Assembly (NCBI GenBank): GCA_018400435.1
Contig: JAGYMW010000009.1
Coordinates: forward strand, 1-41,676
Reading direction: 5' to 3'
DNA length: 41,676 nt
DNA from: Bacillota bacterium
GTDB taxonomy: Bacteria > Bacillota > Dethiobacteria > DTU022
Position 1 is the stretch's first letter; each line of letters opens with the position of its first letter. The notes under the pieces are model-generated. The model saw only the letters and a list, made by a program, of their open reading frames with translations. It did no database searches and was not told the origin of the DNA. This document shows positions 24,689 to 33,848 of this stretch, in pieces. Position numbers and translations under genes: made by a program.

Positions 24689-25431
24689 TGATCCTTGCAG
24701 GTAAAACCGCTGTAGTAACGGGAGCATCACGCGGCATAGGGCGCGCTATCTCGCTTAGCCTGGCCCGGGCAGGAGCAAAAGTAGTGGTAAACTACGGAAG
24801 CAACCGGGCAGCAGCTGAAAAAACCTGCCGCCTCATTGAGAATGAAGGTTCGGAAGCTCTGCCCTTTCGGGCTGATGTAAAAATCTATGACGAGGCGGAA
24901 AAACTGGTCAGGTTCTGCATTGACAGCTTCGGTCACCTAGATATCCTGGTTAACAATGCCGGAGTAACCCGTGACAACCTGCTTGCCCTGATGAAAAAGG
25001 AAGAATGGCAGGCGGTAATTGACACCAATCTAACCGGCGTTTTCAACTGCTGCAGGGCCGCCCTGCGTCCCTTACTGAAAAGAAAGCAGGGCGGCAGAAT
25101 AATCAACATCGCTTCGGTGGCCGGAATTTACGGCAACAGCGGCCAGACCAATTATGCCGCTTCGAAAGGCGGAGTAATCGCTTTTACCCGCAGCCTGGCC
25201 AAAGAATTGGGTTCACGCGGCATCACTGTCAACGCCGTGGCACCCGGATTTATCGAAACGGATATGACCGCCAGACTCGATCCGGCCAGGATCAAGGCCG
25301 CTCTTGAGAGGATTCCCCTGGGCCGGCTTGGCTCGGTGGAAGATGTAGCGGAGACGGTCCTCTTTCTTGCTTCAAAAGCGGGCTATATTACCGGCCAGGT
25401 GATTGGAGTGGACGGCGGCCTGATTATTTAA
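24688..25431 (+). CDS. fabG: 3-oxoacyl-ACP reductase
   Basis: 247-residue short-chain dehydrogenase that reduces 3-oxoacyl-ACP with NADPH. The cofactor motif TGASRGIGRAI is near residue 11. NNAGVTRDNLLALM, the catalytic Ser in IINIASVAGIYGN and Y-x3-K in NYAASKGGVIAF are intact, and the chain ends GYITGQVIGVDGGLII. GGGAGG lies before the TAATG junction. The acpP gene that usually follows fabG is absent. Confidence 0.94.
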   Translation: MILAGKTAVVTGASRGIGRAISLSLARAGAKVVVNYGSNRAAAEKTCRLIENEGSEALPFRADVKIYDEAEKLVRFCIDSFGHLDILVNNAGVTRDNLLALMKKEEWQAVIDTNLTGVFNCCRAALRPLLKRKQGGRIINIASVAGIYGNSGQTNYAASKGGVIAFTRSLAKELGSRGITVNAVAPGFIETDMTARLDPARIKAALERIPLGRLGSVEDVAETVLFLASKAGYITGQVIGVDGGLII

Positions 25432-25449
25432 GAGAATTGAGGTGTGAAG

Positions 25450-26691
25450 ATGCACAGAGTGGTTGTTACCGGAATTGGAGCAGTTACCCCGCTGGGTCTG
25501 AATAAGGATTTGCTGTGGGAAAACCTGGTTGCCGGCAGGAGCGGAATTTCCAGGGTCGAAAGCATTGATGTTTCAGCTTACCCTTCGCAGATCGGCGGAG
25601 AAATAAAGGATTTCGATCCACATGTGTGGCTGGATAAACGGGAAGCCAAAAAAATCGACCGCTTTACCCAGCTGGGGGTGGCGGCAGCCCGCCAGGCCTG
25701 GCAGGACGCCGGCCTTGACCGGGCTGAACCGGATCATGATCGGGCTGGTGTGCTGGTAGGTTCAGGTATCGGCGGTATCCGCACCATGGAAACACAGCTG
25801 CAGGTTCTTTTTGAAAAGGGACCCAGGCGGGTCAGCCCCTTTCTTATCCCAGCCCTGATCGCCAATATGGGATCCGGATATGTCTCCATGGTTCTCGGCC
25901 TCCGCGGTCCCAATTCAACGACAGTCACCGCCTGCGCTTCGGGAAGCCATGCCATTGGAGATGCCTGGAACATAATTCGCCGCGGCGATGCCGACATCAT
26001 GGTGGCCGGTGGAGCCGAAGCGGCGATCAGCCATCTTGCCTATGCCGGTTTCTGTGCTGCCCGGGCTTTATCGACCCGTAACAATGCCCCGGAACAGTCA
26101 TCAAGACCCTTCGACCGCGAACGCGACGGTTTTATCATCAGCGAGGGAGCCGGAATTGTAATCCTGGAAACCCTCGAAGGGGCCCTTGAACGCGGGGCTC
26201 ATATTTACGGTGAAATTACCGGTTACGGTATGTCTGGCGATGCTTATCACTTTACCGCTCCTGACCCGGAAGGCACAGGGGCTTTCCTGAGCATGAAACG
26301 GGCGGTGGAAAATGCGGGATTGAAACCGGAAGATATTGACTACATCAACGCCCACGGAACCTCTACCGAATATAACGACAGGATCGAAACCCTGGCCATT
26401 AAAAAGTTCTTTGGCGATCACGCATACAGGGTACCCATCAGCTCAACCAAGTCGATGACCGGGCATCTGCTTGGCGCAGCAGGGGCTGTTGAACTTATCG
26501 CCTGTCTTCTTTCCTTCAAGGAGGAAATGCTGCACCCAACGATAAATTTTGAAAACCGGGATCCAGACTGTGATCTCGACTACGTGCCAAACAAAGCTCG
26601 CCGGGCACATATTGCCACGGCATTATCCAATTCCTTCGGTTTCGGGGGAACAAATGCCAGCCTGATAGTCCGCCGATACAGTGGGGCCTGA
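25450..26691 (+). CDS. fabF: 3-oxoacyl-ACP synthase II
   Basis: 413-residue elongating condensing enzyme. Cys-His-His active site: TTVTACASGSHAIG, INAHGTSTEYNDR and SMTGHLLGAAGAVE. The N-terminus HRVVVTGIGAVTPLG and C-terminal NSFGFGGTNASLI are standard. ATG 25450, with GAGGTG just upstream, is preferred to the track's GTG 25444. Last gene of the operon, 18 bp after fabG. Downstream (26760-26780) is a GGGAGAG/CTCTCCC hairpin without a U-tract. Confidence 0.95.
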   Translation: MHRVVVTGIGAVTPLGLNKDLLWENLVAGRSGISRVESIDVSAYPSQIGGEIKDFDPHVWLDKREAKKIDRFTQLGVAAARQAWQDAGLDRAEPDHDRAGVLVGSGIGGIRTMETQLQVLFEKGPRRVSPFLIPALIANMGSGYVSMVLGLRGPNSTTVTACASGSHAIGDAWNIIRRGDADIMVAGGAEAAISHLAYAGFCAARALSTRNNAPEQSSRPFDRERDGFIISEGAGIVILETLEGALERGAHIYGEITGYGMSGDAYHFTAPDPEGTGAFLSMKRAVENAGLKPEDIDYINAHGTSTEYNDRIETLAIKKFFGDHAYRVPISSTKSMTGHLLGAAGAVELIACLLSFKEEMLHPTINFENRDPDCDLDYVPNKARRAHIATALSNSFGFGGTNASLIVRRYSGA

Positions 26692-26872
26692 AAAACCGCC
26701 TCCATTTCACCCGCAAATAGATAGTAAAAAAGATTACCCGGCTCGCCAATATAATCAGAGGGAGAGAGATTTGCTCTCCCCCCTGGTATGACAAAAGATC
26801 GCAGGTGTCTGTGAGACGTCTTCCCCCACTCGAAATACATACTACAGTCAACAATTATGAATAAATATCTCG

Positions 26873-27298
26873 TTAGACAGTTTTCTGGTAATCCAGGGAA
26901 CTGTCCAGGGTCTTGCTTTTCATAAACTGCAGGAACTGTTTGTTTAGTAACATTATCGTTCCATCAAATATGCATTTACTGAAAGGGCATTTCGTCTGTC
27001 CTACCGGACAACCTTCCAGATCAATATTGCCTTCAACAGCCTCATAAATATCCAGAAATGAAATATCAGCAGCATTTCTTTTCAGTAAAAAACCGCCTTT
27101 CGGGCCCCGAAGCGACTGCAACAGACCTGCTTTTACCAGGTGCTGCATGACCTTGGCCAGGTGATTTATTGAATAGCCAGTTTCCCGGGCAATATCTTTT
27201 ACACTTACCACTCCGCCGCCGTTGTTGGCTATTAAAACCATGCTGTGCAGGGCCAGTGAGAGCATTTCAGATATATTTATTGCAGAGTTTACCTTCAT
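26873..27298 (-). CDS. Rrf2 family Fe-S regulator (NsrR/IscR-like)
   Basis: 141-residue winged-helix repressor of the Rrf2 family. The N-terminal helix-turn-helix covers VSVKDIARETGYSINHLAKVMQHL and the wing SLRGPKGGFLL. Three cysteines, C-x6-C-x4-C in GCPVGQTKCPFSKC near residue 100, are placed like the cluster ligands of NsrR. Such proteins sense nitric oxide or iron-sulfur status. It follows hcp on the same strand (120-bp gap), and NsrR commonly controls hcp, so NsrR is the best guess. ATG 27298 has AAAGGTG 8 nt upstream. Confidence 0.88.
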   Translation of the reverse strand: MKVNSAINISEMLSLALHSMVLIANNGGGVVSVKDIARETGYSINHLAKVMQHLVKAGLLQSLRGPKGGFLLKRNAADISFLDIYEAVEGNIDLEGCPVGQTKCPFSKCIFDGTIMLLNKQFLQFMKSKTLDSSLDYQKTV

Positions 27299-27417
27299 TA
27301 TCCATTCACCTTTAAGGAGATTAAAGAAAGAGCGGCATTTATGCCCCCTGCCGTTCCCCCTTCAATTATTTTCTGTCACATCATACAAAGTGCTCTTGGG
27401 TCTTCATGCTAAACAGT

Positions 27418-29043
27418 TTAAACCAGCTCTTTTACATCTTCATCCACTGTCGAAATGCCGGAAAGGCCAAATTTTTCAACCAGCACATCCGTCACGTTGG
27501 GCGATAAAAAAGCAGGCAGGGTGGGCCCCAGGTGGATATTTTTGACACCCAGGTAAAGGAGGGCCAGCAGAACAATAACCGCTTTCTGCTCGTACCAGGC
27601 AATGTTATAGGAAATGGGCAGCTCATTGATGTCATTCATTTCAAACACTTCTTTTAATTTCAAGGCTATCACTGCCAGGGAGTAGGAATCGTTGCACTGT
27701 CCTGCGTCCAATACCCGCGGTATTCCACCAATTTCACCCAGATCAAGCTTATTGTACCTGTATTTTGCACAACCCGCTGTCAAAATAACGACATCATCAG
27801 GCAGTTTTTTGGCAAACTCAGTGTAGTATTCCCTCGTTTTAGCCCTTCCGTCACAACCGGCCATCACCATGAACTTTCTGATAGCCCCTGACTTTACAGC
27901 TTCCACTACTTTATCGGCCAGTCCTAAAACGGTACCGTGAGCAAAGCCGCCGACAATTTCTCCCGTTTCAATTTCTTGAGGCGGATCGCACTTTTTGGCA
28001 TGTTCAATGATGGGAGAAAAATCTTTTACTTTACCGGTCTCCCGGTCGGGAATATGGGTTAAACCGCTAAAACCAACTGTTCCCGTAATATAGACCCTGT
28101 CTATGTAAGAATCATTTGGCGGCACCAGGCAGTTAGTGGTTAACAGGACAGGCCCTTTGAAAGACTCGAATTCGTCTTTTTGTTTCCACCAGGCATTGCC
28201 GTAATTACCGACGAAGTGATCATATTTCTTGAAGAAAGGATAGCAATGAGCTGGCAACATTTCACCGTGGGTGTAAACATCAACCCCTGTTCCCTTAGTT
28301 TGTTCCAGCAGTTCTTCCAGGTCTTTTAAGTCGTGACCGCTGATCAGGATACCGGGATTATCTTTAACCCCAATATTTACTTTCGTTATTTCGGGGGCGC
28401 CGTATGTCGACGTGTTCGCCTTATCAAGCAGAGCCATGACATTTACGCCGTACTGCCCTGTTTCCAGAGTCAGTGAAATGAGGTCATCTGCAGAAAGAGA
28501 ATCATCCAGGGTTGCCGCCAGAGCTTTTTTGATAAAGCCGAAGATATCATCATCGGAATAGCCAAGGATAAAAGCATGGTCCGCATATGCGGCAAGTCCT
28601 TTTAAACCATAGGTTATCAATTCGCGCAGCGAGCGAATATCTTCATTTTCCGTAACCAGTACTCCTACTTTTCCTGCTTTCTCTTTAATATCGGCATCAT
28701 ATTGCGGTGACCAGATCTGAGCATCATGCATTTCGTTTCTGTTTTCTCCTGTTTTTTCAACTATTTCATCCCTTAAAGCAAGGGCTTCTTTGATTTTGTT
28801 CCTGAAGTAATCTGAATCGAAGTTTACGTTAGTGATGGTAGAAAAAAGCCCTTCGACGATAAACTTGTTGACTTTAGTCTGGTCAATTCCTTTTTCATCA
28901 GCTTTCAGGCTACTTATGGAAATTCCTTTGAGCAGATAAATCAACAGATCCTGCAGTTTTGCCACTTTCGGTGATTTTCCGCAAACACCTTTAATGGTAC
29001 ATCCTTCATTTTTGGCCGTTTCCTGGCACTGAAAACAAAACAT
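27418..29043 (-). CDS. hcp: Hydroxylamine reductase / hybrid cluster protein
   Basis: 541-residue hybrid-cluster protein, implicated in nitric oxide and nitrosative stress and able to reduce hydroxylamine. N-terminal cysteines C3, C6, C15 and C21 ([20 protein letters not shown]) bind the cubane. Hybrid-cluster ligands are seen in the conserved segments [31 protein letters not shown] and [13 protein letters not shown]. Full length for the family. Cytoplasmic. A promoter with an overlapping palindrome precedes it, and an NsrR-like gene follows on the same strand. Confidence 0.95.
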   Translation of the reverse strand: MFCFQCQETAKNEGCTIKGVCGKSPKVAKLQDLLIYLLKGISISSLKADEKGIDQTKVNKFIVEGLFSTITNVNFDSDYFRNKIKEALALRDEIVEKTGENRNEMHDAQIWSPQYDADIKEKAGKVGVLVTENEDIRSLRELITYGLKGLAAYADHAFILGYSDDDIFGFIKKALAATLDDSLSADDLISLTLETGQYGVNVMALLDKANTSTYGAPEITKVNIGVKDNPGILISGHDLKDLEELLEQTKGTGVDVYTHGEMLPAHCYPFFKKYDHFVGNYGNAWWKQKDEFESFKGPVLLTTNCLVPPNDSYIDRVYITGTVGFSGLTHIPDRETGKVKDFSPIIEHAKKCDPPQEIETGEIVGGFAHGTVLGLADKVVEAVKSGAIRKFMVMAGCDGRAKTREYYTEFAKKLPDDVVILTAGCAKYRYNKLDLGEIGGIPRVLDAGQCNDSYSLAVIALKLKEVFEMNDINELPISYNIAWYEQKAVIVLLALLYLGVKNIHLGPTLPAFLSPNVTDVLVEKFGLSGISTVDEDVKELV

Positions 29044-29083
29044 CCTGTCACCAAACTCCTCTCAATGTGATTTACCTTTATTC

Positions 29084-29116
29084 GGTATTATAATACCTAA
29101 ATGCCTATTTATGCAA
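29084..29116 (-). promoter_or_regulatory. hcp promoter with overlapping 14-bp palindrome
   Basis: Minus strand: TTGCAT (29116-29111), an 18-bp spacer and TATAAT (29092-29087). The -10 is the centre of the perfect palindrome GGTATTATAATACC (29084-29097), which extends with TT/AA flanks. Occupation by a dimeric repressor such as the neighbouring Rrf2 protein would block the promoter. Confidence 0.6.
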
Positions 29117-29165
29117 TTACTTTTTATTAAAAAATGCTAGTTTCTGTCCTCTAATCCTTTTACCA

Positions 29166-29185
29166 CCGGTATAAATACTGCCGGC
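29166..29185. repeat. hairpin copy 1 in the sirC leader region
   Basis: CCGGTATAAATACTGCCGGC: GTAT/ATAC inner stem with CCGG ends. The same flanks (CCGGTATAAA and CTGCCGGC) recur about 170 bp downstream. Confidence 0.45.
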
Positions 29186-29337
29186 ATCCATCTACCCTTC
29201 GCTCGAGCGTAACCCCAGGACAATCAATGCCGCCAGAGTTTATCCCCCAATTTCAGACGGCAGGCCAGTATATAGCCACTCTGATGCAATTCGCAGCTTA
29301 GACAAAAAAGTAGTTTCATGCTACGATATAAAATGTC

Positions 29338-29373
29338 GCCGGTATAAAAAGAAAGAACTTTCTTTCTGCCGGC
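29338..29373. repeat. hairpin copy 2 just before sirC
   Basis: GCCGG ... CCGGC outer arms enclose a perfect AAAGAAAG/CTTTCTTT stem with a 2-nt loop. It ends 29 bp before the sirC ATG. No U-tract follows, so it looks like a leader structure or mRNA 5' element more than a terminator. Apart from these hairpins and a CGCTCGAGCG palindrome (29200-29209), I see no gene in 29117-29402. Confidence 0.5.
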
Positions 29374-29402
29374 GGTTTGATCTTCATCAGAAAGGTTTTG
29401 CA

Positions 29403-30080
29403 ATGGATACATTTTGCCCGCTGCAGATCAATTTAAAGAACAAAAAATGCCTTGTTGTAGGTGGCGGTACTGTTGCTGAAAGGAAAGTTACAGTTTTACT
29501 CGCTCATAAAACCGATATCCAGGTGGTCAGTCCATCACTTACCTCAACTCTTAAAAAAATGGTGACCGGTAATGAGATTACCTATCTTTCAGATAGGTAT
29601 CACCCCGTTTACCTTAATAATAAATTCCTGGTGATCGCAGCAACTAACAATCGTGAAGTAAACCGTCAAATTGCAGAGGACTGTATTGCCAGGAATATTT
29701 TGGTTAATTCTGCAAGCGGAACCGAGCAGTGTACCTTTTTTTTACCCGCAATACTGAGAAAAAATTGCTTAACTATTGCTGTTTCAACTTCTGGAGTCAG
29801 CCCTGCTCTTGCCTCCAGAATTAGGGATAAAGTTGATGATTTCCTCGGGGAAGATTACAATGAGTTTCTCTCTTTCTTATCTTTTGCCAGAATGCAGATT
29901 ATCGAACAAATCGAAGAACAACAAAACAGAAAAAAAATACTGGAGCATCTTGCCAGCGATGAATTCTTCTCAGTTTTTAAATTTCTCCCCGCATCCGAAC
30001 GCGAGAAAAAGCTATTACAAATAATCAGCACGGAAAAAGGGAAAATTAAAGATAGCGGAGGAGGAAAACAATCGGATTGA
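29403..30080 (+). CDS. sirC: Precorrin-2 dehydrogenase (siroheme synthase N-domain)
   Basis: 225 residues. NAD-dependent oxidation of precorrin-2 to sirohydrochlorin, with or without iron insertion (Met8p/SirC/CysG-B type). N-terminal PLQINLKNKKCLVVGGGTVAERKV is the Rossmann nucleotide site; VIAATNNREVNRQIAEDC and TEQCTFFLPAILRK follow, then the conserved STSGVSPALASRIRDKV. A dedicated chelatase (cbiX) sits at the other end of the cluster, so the dehydrogenase role is most likely. First gene of the tetrapyrrole cluster; AAAGG 7 nt before ATG. Confidence 0.92.
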   Translation: MDTFCPLQINLKNKKCLVVGGGTVAERKVTVLLAHKTDIQVVSPSLTSTLKKMVTGNEITYLSDRYHPVYLNNKFLVIAATNNREVNRQIAEDCIARNILVNSASGTEQCTFFLPAILRKNCLTIAVSTSGVSPALASRIRDKVDDFLGEDYNEFLSFLSFARMQIIEQIEEQQNRKKILEHLASDEFFSVFKFLPASEREKKLLQIISTEKGKIKDSGGGKQSD

Positions 30081-31009
30081 AAAAATTGAGAATTGGCACA
30101 CGCAACAGCAAACTGGCCTTAATTCAAACCTCCCTGGTAATTGATATTTTAAAAAGGCAGCACCCAGGAATTTCTTGCGAAATAGTTAAAATAAAAACAA
30201 CTGGGGATATTATAAACAATATCCCGTTAGAAAATATTGGCAGCAGCGGGTTATTTATAAAAGAAATTGAATCAGCTTTGCTTAATCATGAAATCGATCT
30301 GGCTGTCCATAGCATGAAAGATGTGCCCACTGCTCTGCCGGATGGGCTTAAAATCGGAGCAATTTTAAGCCGAGAACAACCCTGGGATGTGGTTATCGGC
30401 CGTCATCCAGGCTTAAAACTATCAACCTTAAATAAAGGGGCAGTAATTGGCAGCAGCAGCCAACGCCGTAAAGCCCAGCTTTTGTATAATTATCCTCACC
30501 TCAATATCCAATCGATCCGCGGCAATCTTGACACCCGCTTAAAAAAAGTGCAGAAAGGTAATGTTGATGCAATTATTCTGGCATATGCAGGAGTTAAAAG
30601 GATGGGCTGGGATAATTTGATCACCGAGATAATTGACATTAATATCTGTCTGCCGGCAGTGGGGCAGGGAGCAATCGGGATCGAACTTAGGGAAAACGAT
30701 CATAAAACAGCAGATTTAATTACCATATTAAATAACACACCGACAGAAACAGCAGTCGAGGCAGAACGTTCTTTTCTAAAACGGCTTGAAGGTGGATGCC
30801 AGGTTCCTATCGGTGCTCTGGCCGTGATAAGTAGTGAAAATCTTATTTTACAGGGAATGGTTGCTTCACCGGATGGGAAAACGATGTTTCGCGGTACTAA
30901 GAAGGGAAAACTAAACAGGGCGGAGAAAATTGGTATGGCCCTTGCCGAAGAACTCTTACAGCAAGGTTGTGGAAAAATTTTAGAACTGATCGAGCGGGAG
31001 TGTTATTAA
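30077..31009 (+). CDS. hemC: Porphobilinogen deaminase
   Basis: 310 residues. Polymerises four porphobilinogen units to hydroxymethylbilane. KLRIGTRNSKLALIQTSLV, VHSMKDVPTALPDGL, GSSSQRRKAQL and IRGNLDTRLKKV are present, and the dipyrromethane-cofactor Cys is in RLEGGCQVPIGA. The start is TTG 30077, overlapping the sirC TGA by 4 bp, with GGAGGAGG upstream. cobA-hemD begins 2 bp after its stop. Confidence 0.95.
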   Translation: MKKLRIGTRNSKLALIQTSLVIDILKRQHPGISCEIVKIKTTGDIINNIPLENIGSSGLFIKEIESALLNHEIDLAVHSMKDVPTALPDGLKIGAILSREQPWDVVIGRHPGLKLSTLNKGAVIGSSSQRRKAQLLYNYPHLNIQSIRGNLDTRLKKVQKGNVDAIILAYAGVKRMGWDNLITEIIDINICLPAVGQGAIGIELRENDHKTADLITILNNTPTETAVEAERSFLKRLEGGCQVPIGALAVISSENLILQGMVASPDGKTMFRGTKKGKLNRAEKIGMALAEELLQQGCGKILELIERECY

Positions 31010-31011
31010 AA

Positions 31012-32568
31012 ATGGATAAAAAGCGCAAATGGGTCGGGACAGTCTTCCTGGTCGGAGCGGGACCAGGTGACCCGCAGCTTATTACTATCAAAGGATTAAA
31101 TAAGATCAAAAAAGCAGATGTTATTATCTACGACCGTCTGGTTCCTGACCGCTTGCTGCATTATGCATCCGAAAAAGCTGAATTTATTTATGTCGGCAAA
31201 CTGCCGGATCGTCATACAATGATTCAGGGAGAAATCAATGCTCTTCTCGCTGAAAAAGCCGAACAGGGCTTAACGGTTGTCCGCCTCAAAGGCGGAGATC
31301 CCTTCGTTTTTGGTCGTGGAGGCGAGGAAGCGATCTATCTCGCAGAGAGAAAAATCCCTTTTGAAATAGTACCCGGGATCACATCCGCTGTTGCCGTCCC
31401 TACTTACGCCGGAATTCCCGTAACCCATCGGGGGCTTGCTTCATGTGTTACCATAGCTACAGGCCACGAGGAACCGGCCAAGTCGGTATCTGATTTAGAC
31501 TGGCCAGCACTGGCCAGAAATCCAGGAACCAATGTAATTTTAATGGGCATGGCCAATCTTCCCTTGATTGTTGAACGCCTTACAGCCGAGGGGATGCCAT
31601 CTTCAACCCCCGTTGCTTTAATTAATCGTGGAACAAAGGCTGGGCAGCAAACAATTACCGGCACTTTGAGTAATATTGAGGAGAAAACGCAGGAAGCCGG
31701 TTTAAAAAACCCTTTGATTATAGTAACCGGTAAAGTTGTTGAAATGAGAAAAAAAATAAAATGGTTTGAGCAGAAGCCCCTGTTTGGGAAGCGGATCATT
31801 ATTACCCGGGCCCGTGAACAGACCGGCCCCCTGACAGAAAAATTGGAGGAATTGGGTGCCGACATATTTGAAATTCCAATGATTAAAATTGTTCCTCCGC
31901 TTGATTTCGGACCGTTTGACCGAACCATAGCACAATTGGAAAACTACAGGTGGGTTATTTTTACCAGTAAAAATGGTGTTGAGAGCTTTTTCACCCGTCT
32001 TCGGGAAATAAACAGTGACATTCGGAAATTAAAAAATGCAAAAATATGTGCAATCGGTCCCGCGACGAAAGAAGCCCTTGAAATAAGGGGATTAAGAGTA
32101 GATATTATGCCCTCTGAATATCGGGCTGAAGCACTTCTAACCCAGCTGAAAAGCGAAATAATAAATGGTGACCGGGTGCTTCTTCCGCGTTCAGATATAG
32201 CCAGGGTTATCCTTCCCGAAACACTGAAAGAAATGGGTGCTTTTGTAGATGAAGTTGTAGCATATCGGACTGTTCCAGGGGAAACAGAAAAAGCTTTGCT
32301 CATGAATATCCTAACAGAAGAAAAAATCGACATGATTATATTTACCAGCTCTTCCACAATCAGAAATTTTGTCGCCCTACTCGATAAGAACAAAGATTTT
32401 CAGATATTGGAAAATGTTCGATTGGTCAGCATTGGCCCTGTAACTTCTAAAACAGCCCTGGAATTGGGCCTTTCTATAGATCTGGAAGCTGAAAAATATT
32501 CGGTAGAAGGTCTTGTCGATTTGTTGCTGGCAGATTCGACACAGGACAAAGAAAGAGAGAACAAATAA
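31012..32568 (+). CDS. cobA-hemD: Uroporphyrinogen-III methyltransferase/synthase fusion
   Basis: 518-residue bifunctional enzyme. Residues 10-250 are CobA (SAM-dependent C2/C7 methylation of uroporphyrinogen III to precorrin-2): FLVGAGPGDPQLITIKG, VRLKGGDPFVFGRGGEEA, GITSAVAVPTYAGIPVTHRG and NVILMGMANL. From about residue 257 it is HemD (ring closure of hydroxymethylbilane): GKRIIITRAREQTGPL, WVIFTSKNGVESFF, AIGPATKEAL and FTSSSTIRNF. The track start at 30967 overlaps hemC and adds unlike residues; ATG 31012 is preferred. This fusion is common in Firmicutes. Confidence 0.94.
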   Translation: MDKKRKWVGTVFLVGAGPGDPQLITIKGLNKIKKADVIIYDRLVPDRLLHYASEKAEFIYVGKLPDRHTMIQGEINALLAEKAEQGLTVVRLKGGDPFVFGRGGEEAIYLAERKIPFEIVPGITSAVAVPTYAGIPVTHRGLASCVTIATGHEEPAKSVSDLDWPALARNPGTNVILMGMANLPLIVERLTAEGMPSSTPVALINRGTKAGQQTITGTLSNIEEKTQEAGLKNPLIIVTGKVVEMRKKIKWFEQKPLFGKRIIITRAREQTGPLTEKLEELGADIFEIPMIKIVPPLDFGPFDRTIAQLENYRWVIFTSKNGVESFFTRLREINSDIRKLKNAKICAIGPATKEALEIRGLRVDIMPSEYRAEALLTQLKSEIINGDRVLLPRSDIARVILPETLKEMGAFVDEVVAYRTVPGETEKALLMNILTEEKIDMIIFTSSSTIRNFVALLDKNKDFQILENVRLVSIGPVTSKTALELGLSIDLEAEKYSVEGLVDLLLADSTQDKERENK

Positions 32569-32570
32569 CG

Positions 32571-33761
32571 ATGATCAATATGACAAAACTGTTATGCGGT
32601 CTTGAACATTACGGCGATTCTTTGCGCTACGGTGAAGGTGTCAGCAAGGCCAAATATGGAACAACAGGAAGCCTCGGTCCGGTGGTAGTATGGAACTGTA
32701 CCCGAACCTGTAACCTGAAATGCAGACACTGCTATATGGCATCCGACGGAAAGAATTACGAAAATGAACTTTCAACAAAGGAAGCCAAAATTTTTATTAA
32801 AGGACTGGCTGCTTTTAAAGTTCCCGTTCTTTTACTTTCCGGCGGTGAACCATTGATGCGGCCCGATTTTTTCGAACTGGTCGAATACACAATTAAATGC
32901 GGAATAAGGGTTACCGTTTCAACAAACGGTACTGTTATCGATAAAAATATCGCCCGCAGCCTGAAAAAAATGGGAGTAAGTTATGTCGGCATCAGCATTG
33001 ACGGAATCGGTGAGAAGAACGACCTTTTCAGGGGCAAAAAAGGTGCTTTTGATGCCGCTCTGCAGGGAATTCGCAACTGTCTGGAAGTCAATCAACGGGT
33101 AGGATTGCGTTTTACCATCACCCGTTACAACTATGAGGATCTGGAAGATATTTTCAGGCTTATCGAAGAAGAAAAAATACCCCGGGCCTGCTTTTACCAT
33201 CTGGTTTATTCGGGAAGAGGTTCGAAGATGATAAAAGAAGATGTCAGCCGCCAGGAAAGCAGGCTGGCTGTGGATTTAATTATGGCGAAAACCGTTGATT
33301 TCTATCAGAGAGGCCTGGAAAAGGAAATATTAACGGTTGATAACCATGCCGATGGGGCGTATATATACATGCGGGTGAAAGAAAAAGATCCTGCACTCGC
33401 CGATAAAATCTGGTCTTTGCTAAAAATAAACGGCGGTAACCGCTCGGGAATAGCCATTGGGCAAGTTGACAATCAGGGTTTTGTTCATGCTGATCAATTT
33501 AGTCAGAATCATGTTTTCGGCAATATCAGGGAAAAAAGTTTCGCTGATATCTGGACCAGTACCGATCAGCCCATATTGAACGGCTTGCGAAATCGTAAAT
33601 CACTTTTAAAAGGGCGCTGTGCCAACTGCAAGTGGCTGACAATTTGTAACGGTAATTTTCGGCCCAGAGCTGAAGCCGTTTATGATGATTTTTGGCAATC
33701 AGACCCCGCCTGCTATTTAACTGATCAGGAAATCGTCCCGGATTCAAATTCCTCGCGTTAA
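32571..33761 (+). CDS. ahbC: 12,18-didecarboxysiroheme deacetylase (radical SAM, NirJ1-like)
   Basis: 396-residue radical SAM enzyme. In the siroheme-dependent route it removes the two acetate side chains of 12,18-didecarboxysiroheme to give Fe-coproporphyrin III. The cluster motif C-x3-C-x2-C (CNLKCRHC, residues 47-54) is followed by LLLSGGEPLMRPDF and STNGTVIDK. The C-terminus has a second, SPASM-like cysteine set in GRCANCKWLTICNGNFRP and DPACYL. The N-terminal ~40 residues before VVVWNCTRTC fit NirJ1/AhbC rather than AhbD. ATG 32571 (or 32580) lacks a strong ribosome site; spacing from cobA-hemD is 2 bp. Confidence 0.88.
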   Translation: MINMTKLLCGLEHYGDSLRYGEGVSKAKYGTTGSLGPVVVWNCTRTCNLKCRHCYMASDGKNYENELSTKEAKIFIKGLAAFKVPVLLLSGGEPLMRPDFFELVEYTIKCGIRVTVSTNGTVIDKNIARSLKKMGVSYVGISIDGIGEKNDLFRGKKGAFDAALQGIRNCLEVNQRVGLRFTITRYNYEDLEDIFRLIEEEKIPRACFYHLVYSGRGSKMIKEDVSRQESRLAVDLIMAKTVDFYQRGLEKEILTVDNHADGAYIYMRVKEKDPALADKIWSLLKINGGNRSGIAIGQVDNQGFVHADQFSQNHVFGNIREKSFADIWTSTDQPILNGLRNRKSLLKGRCANCKWLTICNGNFRPRAEAVYDDFWQSDPACYLTDQEIVPDSNSSR

Positions 33762-33848
33762 ATGGGGAATATAAGTATTTAAATAACTGATAAACTACTG
33801 TTTCAAGTTGGAGGATCCTTTCCTGAACAATATGAAGGAGTGTTGAAG

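Noticed and set aside
26760-26780. GGGAGAG/CTCTCCC hairpin after fabF as an intrinsic terminator
   Set aside because: The stem is good, but neither side has a U-tract, so it was only mentioned with fabF.
29224-29412. 62-aa minus-strand ORF between hcp and sirC
   Set aside because: Covers the hairpin and CGCTCGAGCG palindrome and overlaps the sirC start. Composition looks non-coding.
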